A stretch of 64,000 nucleotides of DNA from Polydrusus tereticollis (Eukaryota > Arthropoda > Insecta > Coleoptera > Curculionidae), in NCBI GenBank assembly GCA_963920685.1, contig OY987332.1, forward strand, positions 15,189,657 to 15,253,656, in the 5' to 3' direction. The notes beneath the pieces are model-generated. The model was not told the origin of the DNA. It searched no databases and saw nothing but the letters and a program-made list of their open reading frames with translations. Position 1 is the stretch's first letter, and the number at the start of each line of letters is the position of its first letter. Positions 34,345 through 45,319 of this stretch are shown here, one piece after another. The position numbers and the translations under genes were made by a program.

Positions 34345-35747
34345 GCATCGTAACCATTGGAGTGGAAAAAAAAATTTTTCAACTCTTCATACGACGAAAA
34401 AACATCCGTTAATTAATATTGCTTGTTTTCTAAACCATACTAATAAGCCCTTTTTAATATACCAACCTGAAAGATAAGAATACGGGGTTTTCTGTGTGAA
34501 TTTAACTCTAAAAGGAACAAAATTGCAGAGAAATTTGAGGATTTTTCAAGAAAGTCCTCTCTCAAGTACTTACAACGTAGTGGTGCATTATCCTACAAAA
34601 ATATAAAAAAAAAGATCATCTCAGTATCGCGTTTGAACTCTATACGAAATCTGCAAGCCTTGCTACTTTGGTTATAACGAAACGATTTTGTGAATATTCC
34701 ATAGTAATTTTAGAAAAGATTGATTTATTCTAAATATCATTGCGTATATGTCTTATATTCATTTTTAGTTATAAGTAACATTTTTCCATCGAAAATCAGT
34801 CTATTTCAGTTGAAAAAAAAGTTATTTATTAAGTTTTCGTTTAATTTTCATCGGTAATCGCTATGTTTTATGAAAACCATAAAAACAGATAATGCTGGTA
34901 ACAGGTGCTTTAAGATTATAATAATGTAATGGATGGGACAATGAGACAATTATTGACAAGAAAAGTACGATGCGTTTCTGAATAGAGGTACTTTTGGGTT
35001 ATGTCGCTAGAACACGATATGTTTCCAAGAAATATTGGAGGTATAGAATTTTTATTTACTATAATACTATCTTAAAATTCTTCTTGGAGAAAATATTTAA
35101 ATTTGAATGTATCTGACCCTCTACAGAATATAACCTTTTGACTTTTTTAAGATGACATAAACCATGGGAAAATTATTTTATTCTCATTTTGACAACCGAA
35201 TTATAGCTTGAAATAAGATGGTATTAAATAGAAAGTCACGCTAAAAATGCATCCAGCATTTTTTTTTTCGTATTTTTATAAATTTTGTCCGACACATCAC
35301 AAATTTTGCCTGATCCAGGAAGGAAATATGAAATTTTAACTAAGTAGCTCATAGTGTAGGATTTTTGATTGCTTACATAAATTTTAACTGTCTCTCTTAT
35401 AGAACTAGAAACGTATTCCCCTAACGATTCAGTACCGACAAAAAGAGCGAAATAATAATTTTATTTAACCTGCTAAACAATAGGAAAGCAAGCTAAATAG
35501 ACAAAATGATGGGTTTTGTTAGGAAACACAATGATTTTTTAGTGTCAAGGATGTTTTAAGCTCCGATATTATTAATATTTTCTGAATACTAAGGCTATAT
35601 TACTTTCAAAAGCAGACTCGTTTGAGACGATTGGCGAATAAAGATGAATTGATCGTAAATAAAAATATAAGATCTATGTGCTAAGACTGTGAAATTATCG
35701 AAAAGTGGGGGTGTGCTTTTGAAATCGAACTTAAGAGCGATAAAAAT

Positions 35748-36266
35748 ATGAAAATATACTTGCTTGATTTGAGTCTTCAGACAATGAAGTTCGTTGTAGT
35801 CGATATTCAAGGATTTAACATACCTGAATTTTACGCGAAAGAATTGGCTATTTATGATGGAAATAGTATGAAAAGTTACTTTTTTAAACCAGTTAAACCA
35901 TTCGACACCTTAAGTAAGGCTTGCAAGAAACAAGTCAAATATCTATTTGGAAATCATCATGGTATCCTTTATAATTATGGTGATACCGATTACAAGGAAC
36001 TACATAATATCATATCCAACAATCTGATAGACGCAGACATTATTTACGTTAAAGGACGTGTTAAAGAGGAATTTTTAGTTAAAACATTTTTGGAATTAAA
36101 CTGCAGGACGCCATATATTATAAACTTAGAAGACAGCATTGGTGTACCAAAATTAGAGAAGGGAGAGAGAGTTGATGGTTTTAAATATCACATTTTAGAT
36201 ATTCATGTTTGTAGTATTAGAAATGCCAAAGTGTTGTATCGATATATTTATAGTCTTTTACCTTAA
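35748..36266 (+). CDS. 172-aa exonuclease/RNase H-like protein, right-arm copy
   Basis: Same protein as 32058-32576, 100% identical at the amino-acid level. ATG at 35748 (an alternative start is the ATG at 35784, MKFVVVD). TAA at 36264-36266 overlaps AATAAA. No stop or frameshift in either copy, unlike every transposase in the window, so the element is young or the gene was recently selected. Possible active-site residues are Asp-15 region (VVVDIQG), Glu of KELA, Asp of ADIIYVKG and His of HILDIH. No membrane segment or signal peptide is apparent. It could be a nuclease that processes DNA ends of the element, but no function is shown by the sequence itself. Confidence 0.7.
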   Translation: MKIYLLDLSLQTMKFVVVDIQGFNIPEFYAKELAIYDGNSMKSYFFKPVKPFDTLSKACKKQVKYLFGNHHGILYNYGDTDYKELHNIISNNLIDADIIYVKGRVKEEFLVKTFLELNCRTPYIINLEDSIGVPKLEKGERVDGFKYHILDIHVCSIRNAKVLYRYIYSLLP

Positions 36267-36270
36267 TAAA
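36265..36270 (+). promoter_or_regulatory. Polyadenylation signal AATAAA, right gene copy
   Basis: Overlaps the stop codon. This gives a very compact 3' end, as in many viral or transposon genes. Confidence 0.5.
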
Positions 36271-39200
36271 TATTAAAATTTTTCAACAAGCCAACTTTAT
36301 TTATTCCCCACGTAGCTCAAACGGTTTTGTTTACTTTTCGACGAATGGAACTGTGACAACGCAACATGTTCACTATTGGAGTGATGTTAATCCTATGTTC
36401 AGAATCCTAACCCGATGTCAATATTTAAAAAAAGTGAATGTTTGGTACGCTGAAGAAACGTATAAAGCTTTACGAAGACCGAAAATCTTTGGTTAAGTTA
36501 CTGGGATATCCTACATCTTATAATATTTTTGAATTTTGCATAAAGTAGTCATTATTTTTTAATAAGCGTATTATAAGTCTAAACCTAATAATTTCCGAGA
36601 TATCAATTTTTGAAAACCACTAACATTTGTATATAAACGCTAATGGTACAAATAAGATTCAGATAAATAACTTCTTGCCTGCCTGATAACACCGACATTT
36701 AGTTAATTATACAACATTTTTAAAATAATTATTGTTCTTTGATCAAATCAATATTCCACTATCACTTTGTAAACCGACAAAAATAGGCAAATTTTTCAAT
36801 TTCGTATCGGGATTTTTGATGAAAATAGCCCAACATTTTCGAGTAAACCTACCTAGAAATATAGAAGATATTTATTGCAAAATTAGTAGTTTACATGCTT
36901 GGTAAAGTGAATTAATCTACCACTGTAATCGTTTCATTTTTAGCTAAATAGAGGTATTCTTTTTTAATCGTGAAAAAAAATAGACGAAAACTCTAATTTT
37001 ATTTCATACCTAACGAATTCAACAATCAATAATACGATCTCATTTTCGACTAAGATCAGCTGTTACTTTAGACAGAATATTCCTAATAACATAATATATT
37101 TAGTTATACAGCTTTTTAAAATAATTATTGTTCTGTAACCGTAAATTATTTAATTATTTTCGTGTGATAAAGAGCTACTTTAAATTTTGTTTCTTAATCT
37201 TGTTCTATTGCGTATTAATCGTGTTAGCATCACAAATTACGGTCTGTGAAGCTGGTTTATAGGATCATTTAGTTCGATGGGGGGGCATATTTTATGATAT
37301 CCCATATTTCGTCAATTATTTGGCAGGTAGGTTTGGTGCTTCAATACGGAACTCCTCAAGATGACATCAAATATTTCTAAACAAGAAGCGTCCAAGTCTA
37401 TGGAATCCCATGTAAAAATAGCTGGTATGTCTGTTGCCTTCCGTAGACATTAATGACATCTCGCATGTATGCTGAAGTGTATCGTTAATAGAAATCTTGA
37501 ATATTCTAGTAGCTACCTATATCTTGCGTCATTATGTCAATGCTTACATTGATGTCGCCAGGTATCTTAAAATGATAGGTACATAATGTGCAAGCATTTG
37601 TGTAGAAAGCTATGTTTTTTACAAAATTTTCTCTAGGCAACTAAATTGTAATAGGGTTTTCGTAGTTCCAGTATATGTCTGGCTGTTTTAGCCTAAATAA
37701 ATTGAAGTGTATTTGTAAGCAAATTAATCCTTAAAATTTATTATATCGTCTGATATAGACACTGTTTCAACTACGCGTTTTGGTAAAAAATAATTGGAAA
37801 GTAAAATTACTAAAGCACTAACAATAAATGGGGCGTGGATAAACTGGTAGATCTAAGCCCCAAAAATATACGCCTCTTATGATAAATGTTAAAAAATTGT
37901 ACCGTTGCCAACGTCAAATTAAAAATCAGGATTTGGCAAACAGGACTCAACCCTCTCATTAATGCTTGATCTTCGGTATACCGAGTTTTATAAGTATTTT
38001 TAACACTCATCTGGAAATAAATGGATGCAAAAACCTCCTTTTTCCATTTTTTCAAGCCATTAAACAACAAAATTGTCATTTTTTGAAGAAACCTTGCATA
38101 CATAGGTATTAGCGAGCGAATTTCGACTATTGTAGATATTTAATATTAGAAAATCAATATAGAGGTAAATCGAAAAGTGTATTTTTACGGCGGCTTAAGA
38201 GGTAGTTTATGGTGATGTACATATTAGAGTTCATTTTAAAATGAACGATAATCTCCTAAACACAGACTTTTGACAATAGAACGAAATAAAAATATAGTTT
38301 GATGTGATAAGGCTATGCAGCTGCTCTTTATGGAATTTCATGTGAGCCTAGACTTAATAGATTTTTGTTATTTTTTTTTTATCAGTAAAGTCATCCTATA
38401 GATATTGTTTGTTAATCCATTAAAATAGACAAAATCTTTGAATTTGTATATGATTATCCGCTGAAATACCCTTAATCTGCAGGGTACCTAACTCTACGGA
38501 GATATTTATTGCAAAGGGCGGCTTTTTCAGTTTTGAAAGTATTCAACATTTGCGAAATTCATCTAAATATATACTACGCTATACTTTAATCAAACTCACA
38601 ATATAGGGAAAGCGACAGACGAGTTTTAAACTAAAGTGGCTTAAAGGATAATTTGTGTTGTAAATATTAGAGTTCATTTTAAAAGAAACTATAATCTCGT
38701 GACCGACAAAAAAAAGTATGCATTTCGATACATCATTTCCCCTATTTTAACGTTAAAATAGTAAATTATGTTATAAGCTCGAAAAATGTAGTATTTCAGA
38801 CGTAATGCGGTCGCTAACCTAAATAGCCCGAAAAACATTTTTCGTCCATATGTCATAAGTTATTTTTTATTCGATATTGTTTTTAATGCGATTGAGAGTT
38901 GTAAAATAATGTAGAAATGAAGTGAACCTATACATTTCATCTTGCACGCTAATTTTTTGATCTTAATGTTTGTTAGTTAACGATGAAATCTGTAATAGCG
39001 CCCGAAAAAAAAAAATTTTTTTTTTGACTAACATAAAAAGTGTTGTCTAGCTAGCAGGGCAATAATCAATAGTTTATTGAGAAGGTTAGCTCTTCGTCTA
39101 AATATCTAATCTATAAATCGTCATTTTTTCCAACACAATCGGTTAAAAAGCATACAATTGTATGTGAACGTTTGTACAAAAACCATCGTGTTAAATCAGT

Positions 39201-41663
39201 TCTTATACCTGACTGACAACGCCGATCTTTAGCTTTTTTTTACTTTGTAAAATAAAAAGATTAGTTCTTACTATCAAAGAAATTAAATATGCAAGAGAAA
39301 TAGGTCGAAAAGATTAATAATAATTTATTTATTCCTAAGTTATAAATCTTAACTACATCACTTTCTAAACCAAGAAAATAGATAATCTTCCTGCATTATT
39401 CCGTACTTAGATTTATTTTTCATGAAAATAGTCGAATCTATGATTTTCGTTCAAATCCATAAGGGACGCTTGTTTTGTATAGATGATTTATGATCTTATT
39501 TTCAACTAAAATACTAGTATAAAAAAAGTATTTCTTCCGATAAACGTGGAAGGAATAGACATTTAAACAGTTAGCCATAACATACGCATACTGACTTGCA
39601 TTATTTTCATGGATTGAATGGCTACATCTTTGTGTGTGAAGTGAATTTCTTTTTAAAAAATTACAATGCGCTCAATTATGAATTTTCTAACATAACTTTT
39701 ATGGATAGTGGAGTCGGATATTGGAAGAAAATATTATCATAAGGACAACTCGATTATTGATATAATTATTATGGTTTCACAGAAGTTTCTACAGAGTCAG
39801 CCATGCTGTAGCAGAGACTGTTGTAGGTCGTATTTTTTAAAAAAACCTAACAATACCTTTACTTTATATTGATAGACATATTCTATTAGAACATTTTTCT
39901 AAAATTTAGAGCCTTTGGAAATGTGATAATGCTATGAGCATCAAATATATTCAAAATATCAAAAATCCTTTGATAGTTAGTTATTGCGGTATATTTTAAT
40001 AGAGGCATAATTTATACTGTACTCCTAAATTTACGGCATATCACTTTGTTTATGTTATTATATTCACAGAGACTATTAATCTAACCAACTTTTATTTACG
40101 AAAAATTAAAAACTGAAATACTCTATTTTATTGCCGATTGTTCGCAAAGACACTTGGAGTTGTTATTTTACTTTTTCTACCTCTTTTTCCCCGGTTGCGG
40201 AGAAATATGTTAGGGGAAGTTTGGGTATCCTCAGACGGTTATATGCAATGATTCAAGCTTCTAAAAAAGTACTAAGGCAAGTAATTATCAATTTGAATTT
40301 ATGTATGTCGAAGGTAATGTGTTACTCATAAATATACATGATGAAAACATTTATTGTTCGATTGCATGTAATTTTTAAGAGTCTAGAAATAAGCAAATAA
40401 TGTTCTTTAACGTTTCTTTATAAACATCTCGAGTTACCTGTCCTTCCCCTGCATCATAGAAGGGTATTTGCCGACAAAGTTTGACCATTTTTTTATGATT
40501 CGAGAGTTGGGTATTCTCTACAGATGTAAACTGACAAGTTTCAACTTGTCGAAACTTGTTAGATTTTAGCTTATATTCTTATTATGAGATTTTAAAATTA
40601 TGTATGCGTTTGTTTAATTCATTGTAAAGGATTTGTTATGCTAATTTCAAAAGTTAAATGTTGGTGAGAATATTGAATTTTTTTATTAAAATATCTAAAG
40701 TAAATATCTAATTGATTTTTTTTAGCGCTAATTGGGATTTTAATTAACTACCTCAGAGTTGGTATACACTATATTTTGCAGCGCAATTGCTTTCACACCC
40801 AGTAATGTATTATGATTTTTTTGGATGGTCGTTATATTGTGAGTTTCTTAAGTTAGCCAGATTAATAATAAATTAAAAAACCAACGTGATTTGCTTATTG
40901 TTGCCATTGAGAATTAGGGTTGTAAAATATTTAACAACCCTATATTTTTATGCTCGTGTTGAAAATAAGTTAAGATTGCTACTTTGATGCCTACGCCTAA
41001 TATTCATAATTTTATTGGGGGTTCTACCTGATGACAAATACAGCTTATGATACCTATCTAGTGGGTATTTTCAGTTTAAGGACCGAATAATATAGAGTTA
41101 TTGTGCATACATCATCGCAAACAAAAGGTAGCTTTTTTATATTATTTCGTATTTACAATCCATTTAACTACAATTTTACACTGTGAATTAATTTTTTTAC
41201 TTTTTTCCTGAAATTGTAGCCTATTTACTTATATTATGATATTATCCGAAATTTTTATAAAAGCATTATGAGGGCTTTTACCTGATGGCGAACACAAGTT
41301 GTATAGTACCTATACCTGCTTGGTATTTTATACGTATTTAAGTTTTATTTACTTTTTATTACTCTGTTCTCATTACAAGATAGTCCTATAATTTATCCAT
41401 TTCCAGTATAAAGAAATCGCTAGTTAATGGTTCTAGATGGTAATTATTTTATTGTATTTTATATAAGTGGTGCAAAAATTGGAATCAATTATTAGATATG
41501 CTACTGAATTTTAATGAGGGTCCTTCGGAATAATAAATAAAGGTTTATGTCCCTTTCTTTTTAAATCGAGTCGGCAGAGGGTTTGAGAGGGTTATTTAGG
41601 TATAAATAATTATTGCGGGGTGACAAATGTACCGCTTTATTATACTTATCTTGTTAGACCATA
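36271..41663. other. Right arm, AT-rich interior
   Basis: Mirror of 26661-32053. No recognised gene except the doubtful 97-codon frame. Confidence 0.35.
37810..38103 (-). CDS. Unrecognised 97-codon open frame, right arm
   Basis: Identical to 30221-30514 in inverted orientation. See that entry. Confidence 0.2.
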   Translation of the reverse strand: MYARFLQKMTILLFNGLKKWKKEVFASIYFQMSVKNTYKTRYTEDQALMRGLSPVCQILIFNLTLATVQFFNIYHKRRIFLGLRSTSLSTPHLLLVL

Positions 41664-42103
41664 TAAATTAGGGATTTATTTCGCTTTACTACCCGCCAGC
41701 GGCGTTTCAACTAAGGGAAAATAAAAAAAAGTCTGGTTTAAGGATGGCTCAGGTCGGATCGTAAAAAGTTGGGTTTAAGGATGGCTTATAAAAATTGGGA
41801 TTTAATTATCCCGCTTTAGCAGCGGCGTTTCAACTAAGGGGAAATAATAAAAAGTCTGGTTTAAGGATGGCTCAGGTCGGATCGTAAAAAGTTGGGTTTA
41901 AGGATGGCTTATAAAAATTGGGATTTAATTATCCCGCTTTAGCAGCGGCGTTTCACTAAGGTTAAATCATAAAAAGTCTGGTTTAAGGATGACTCAGGTC
42001 GCATCGTAAAAAGTTGGGTTTAAGGATGGCTTATAAAAATTGGGATTTAATTATCCCGCTTTAGCAGCGGCGTTTCACTAAGGTTAAATCATAAAAAGTC
42101 GGG
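41664..42103 (-). repeat. Subterminal tandem array C, right
   Basis: Mirror of 26221-26660, with 122-bp units. Confidence 0.85.
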
Positions 42104-42299
42104 TTTTATCTCGGGTCAGACCATAAATATTCAGGTTCAAATTAGGGTTAGATGAGAAGCCGCCTCGCGAAAGCATCCGGGTTAGGTCGTAAAAAGTCGG
42201 GTTTTATCTCGGGTCAGTTCATAAATATTCAGGTTCAAGTTAGGGTTAGATAAGAAGCCGCCTCATGAAAGCATCCGGGTTAGGTCGTAAAAAGTCGGG
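42104..42299 (-). repeat. Subterminal tandem array B, right
   Basis: Mirror of 26025-26220, with 98-bp units. Confidence 0.85.
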
Positions 42300-42310
42300 T
42301 TTAATTTCGG

Positions 42311-42482
42311 GTTATTTTGTAAACAGCACCACCGAACCACCCGGGTTAGGTCATAAAACGCACCACCGAACCACCCGGGTTAGATCATAAAACGCACCAC
42401 CGAACCACTTGGGTTAGATCGTAAAACGCACCACCTGCACCACCTGGGTTAGTTGCACCACCAGCACCACCAGCACCACCTG
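42311..42482 (-). repeat. Subterminal tandem array A, right
   Basis: Mirror of 25842-26013, with 34-bp units. Confidence 0.85.
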
Positions 42483-42509
42483 GCCTCGCTCTCTCCGTTT
42501 TCCTCTACT

Positions 42510-42515
42510 AAAACG
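42510..42515. repeat. 6-bp target-site duplication (right), AAAACG
   Basis: Direct copy of 25809-25814 immediately after the terminal CCTCTACT. Confidence 0.75.
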
Positions 42516-42858
42516 ATTTAACAAAAGAATATGTTAGGCGAAGAGTGGTAAATGAATAATATGGTGGATTCATAAAATAAAACAAATTCTTATAATCAAT
42601 AACTATAACAAAAAAACATCTTTTCCAAATGAAACTTAGATATTTGATACGTCCAATAATCTTAAAATGTCAAAAGTATCACCAAAGAGATATCACTGAA
42701 TAAATTATTGTTTATTTAGTATTAAATAAATAAAAAAAAGAAATGTTAAAAAATACAACATAGATATACATTTTTAAGTTTATTACAATAAAAGGTAAAT
42801 AACAAGAATATTTATAAGTACCTGAACAATATTTCAAAACAAATGTATTGCCATTTTG
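42516..42858. other. AT-rich flank right of the palindrome
   Basis: Contains the inverted partner (42555-42605) of 25503-25560. Otherwise nothing recognised. Confidence 0.35.
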
Positions 42859-44084
42859 CCAATCACCTACATACCCCAGTATTCTTGCTATCTCTGCCAA
42901 CATTATTTTTGATATTTGGGATACAATAATACAAACAAAAATAAAATGAGTTATGATTCTTTTGGAGACTTGGGCTTACTCTTACGATTTTCTTATTCTC
43001 TTATTTGAAGGTTTGTCAAAATTGCAATATTTCAACTGAATACACGGAAGTTCGAAAAAGGAAAATTAAAAAATATAGCGGTCACCTTGCTAATGATTTT
43101 TATTTAGACCCAAAAACAAAACAAAAACAACTATTATTTCAAGTCATTGATTCAATAATAACGCAGATATGTAACAGATATGAAGGTTTACATGAGATTT
43201 GCAGTGATTTCAGTTTTCTTAATGGAGCAATTCTTTCCAAAATGAATTTTTCTGATACTGAAAAATTCATTGAAGATTTGTGCGCTAAATATCCAAACGA
43301 CTTCAATTGTAACGAATTTATTCAGGAAGCAGAAAGTTTTAAATTTCAAGTGCAAGAAATTTTCGATTTCCAATGTCAATCTGCATTGGAAATGTACCAA
43401 AACTACATAAATTTAAGCTACTGGCAGAGTATCCCAATTTTGCTACAGCATTACAGATTTTTCTTACAATTCCAATCACTTACATACCCCACTATTCTTG
43501 CTACCTCTGTCAACATTATTTTTGATATTTGGGATACAATAATACAAACAAAAATAAAATGAGTTATGATTCTTTTGGAGACTTGGGCTTACTCTTACGA
43601 TTTTCTTATTCTCTTATTTGAAGGTTTGTCAAAATTGCAATATTTCAACTGAATACACGGAAGTTCGAAAAAGGAAAATTAAAAAATATAGCGGTCACCT
43701 TGCTAATGATTTTTATTTAGACCCAAAAACAAAACAAAAACAACTATTATTTCAAGTCATTGATTCAATAATAACGCAGATATGTAACAGATATGAAGGT
43801 TTACATGAGATTTGCAGTGATTTCAGTTTTCTTAATGGAGCAATTCTTTCCAAAATGAATTTTTCTGATACTGAAAAATTCATTGAAGATTTGTGCGCTA
43901 AATATCCAAACGACTTCAATTGTAACGAATTTATTCAGGAAGCAGAAAGTTTTAAATTTCAAGTGCAAGAAATTTTCGATTTCCAATGTCAATCTGCATT
44001 GGAAATGTACCAAAACTACATAAATTTAAGCTACTGGCAGAGTATCCCAATTTTGGTACAGCATTACAGATTTTTCTTACAATT
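42859..44084 (+). repeat. 613-bp direct tandem duplication (two copies)
   Basis: 42859-43471 is repeated at 43472-44084. The first ~45 bp of the units differ at about five positions (ACCTACATACCCCAG against ACTTACATACCCCAC). The rest appears identical except near the last codons (ATTTTGCTACAG against ATTTTGGTACAG). Each unit contains the same hAT coding piece. Confidence 0.85.
43002..43471 (+). pseudogene. ZMYM1-like hAT transposase, C-terminal fragment, copy 1
   Basis: Open frame with no ATG: SYLKVCQNCNISTEYTEVRK, RKIKKYSGHLANDFYLD, LLFQVIDSIITQICNRYEGL, HEICSDFSFLNGAILSKM and CAKYPNDFNCNEFIQEAESF. The QVIDSII...RYE.L and C..YP.D....EF blocks are typical of the region before the hAT dimerisation end in ZMYM1-like proteins. 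It lies on the same strand as the 24.6-25.1 kb fragment and is very probably the continuation of that gene after the palindrome. The frame runs into duplicated flank sequence (ILATSVNIIFDIWDTII) and ends at 43562. Confidence 0.75.
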
Positions 44085-44090
44085 GCAGAA
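43615..44090 (+). pseudogene. ZMYM1-like hAT transposase, C-terminal fragment, copy 2
   Basis: Same ~155 residues as copy 1, then a different tail (LQNPFLLINIYQISQHKKPE). The open frame continues to 44310 but the last ~70 residues are a low-complexity hydrophobic stretch encoded by T-rich sequence and are probably not real. A duplicated, start-less exon-like piece, non-functional. Confidence 0.7.
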
Positions 44091-44310
44091 TCCATTTCTT
44101 TTGATAAATATATATCAGATTTCGCAACACAAAAAGCCAGAAAATATTGTTTATAAAATTATCTTCCTAATCAAATATTTAAGTAGAGCGTATTCGTATT
44201 TTATTTATACCTACGCATTTTCAATAGTTTCATTTTTTATTTTCTTTTTTTTTTTAGTTTTACAACACATTTATAATCTTCTCTTATTATTAAGTAAGCT
44301 TAATAATTAA

Positions 44311-45014
44311 ATTATAAAAGAAAAGTTTTTTAAACCAAAGAATAGTAATAAACTTATAACTAAGTTAATAAAAGGTAAAAAAGTTATACATATAAATTTT
44401 GTGTGTTCTTCAAAAAAATGTTAAAGCATCCACTCTCCCTACTGCAGTGCATTTCTCTAAGGGGCGCAAAAACGAAACCTTGCCTATAGTAGAATATCAC
44501 CTAGTTACCTCCCTGATGAAAACCAAACGATGAATTCAAAAGGGAAATATGCTTAATCGTGAAAATCCAATAACAACTCCCAAGAAAATCCAGAAGTAGA
44601 TGCTAGAAAATAATTAAAAAAGAAAAATAAGGCAAAAAGTGTTCTTAGATGGTCATTGAACATTTTCCAAATATTTTGCAGCCTCAAAGAAAAAATAAAT
44701 AATTCATCATCAGCCATAAATTCCGACGGAAGGTTGTGACGCGTTATAAGCAACGATAAAACGTAAGTTACGAACTGTCAAACACATTTGTATCTGCATA
44801 GGAACTGCAATATTGCGCCAAATTTGCCGATATATCCATTGTATGACAAAGAGACACTAAAATTGCTCACATGGGAAATATCTCGTATTATGGAAATAGG
44901 TCGTGGTTCGCAAAATACGTATGTCGGAAAAGAGCAAAGCTGCGAGACACATTTCTGTTACTTTTTAGTGCATAAACCACCAAATATGTGAATAATATTA
45001 TGTAAAGCGATTGT
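44311..45014. other. Unassigned sequence
   Basis: No motif recognised on either strand. Confidence 0.3.
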
Positions 45015-45319
45015 TAACCAGGAATGCTATACAGAGTTAGTCAAACATAGAGTAAATTACCTCATTTGTTTCGGGAATTACCAAAAGAACGATAAATGCA
45101 GTTTCGTTTTGCATAAAATTCTATATCTTTTTTGTTAATAATGTTTATACCTAAATCTAGTAGTTTCTCTAATACTGGAATTTTTCTAGAAAAAAATTAG
45201 TTTTTATTCTTATAAAAAATTGACAGTTCCGCCATTATTTCTGAAGGGTAAATACTCATATTTGGTACAAACGTTCTATTGAGATGACAAAAAAAACATG
45301 TATCGAGATTTGAGTTAGA
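45015..45319 (-). repeat. Mariner-lineage repeat 'M', minus-oriented copy
   Basis: Its complement matches 47598-47760 and 49005-49270 (GAGTTAGACGCTACAGG-type start, CATATTTG.TACAA, AATTGACTGTT, TACTAG, then AACAAAAAAG and TTTGGTAATTCCCGAAAC). LINE A is inserted next to it. Confidence 0.65.

Larger units (their letters stand above)
25815..42509. mobile_element. 16.7-kb palindromic element, candidate Polinton/Maverick-like derivative
   Basis: Position x pairs with 68324-x over the whole span (68325-x close to the centre). Wherever compared, the arms are identical apart from three one-base length differences within 450 bp of the centre. There is no spacer (centre between 34162 and 34163, in TCTCAAACGTTTGAGA). 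Termini are AGTAGAGG...CCTCTACT with the 6-bp direct repeat AAAACG on either side. Each arm has three subterminal tandem-repeat tiers and one intact 172-codon gene. A 6-bp duplication, AG/CT ends, subterminal repeats and size fit Polintons, but no polymerase B, integrase, ATPase or capsid gene is visible. Alternatives are a giant foldback transposon, an inserted head-to-head dimer of a linear hairpin-ended molecule, or a sequencing/assembly foldback. Confidence 0.75.
34163..42509 (-). repeat. Right arm of the palindrome (8,347 bp)
   Basis: Inverted copy of 25815-34162; see that entry for the three differences. Confidence 0.9.

Noticed and set aside
40131..40331. 66-codon frame in the right arm (and its mirror at 27993-28193)
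   Set aside because: It starts at a non-ATG codon, has no recognisable motif and its presence in both arms is a trivial result of the palindrome.
25815..42509. Palindrome as a simple assembly or hairpin-adapter artefact
   Set aside because: Not fully excluded, but the differing outer flanks and the AAAACG direct repeat at both borders fit a real insertion better, so it was kept as an element with caution.
44090..44310. Extension of the hAT fragment to a 230-aa protein
   Set aside because: The last ~70 residues come from T-rich low-complexity sequence and do not match the family.
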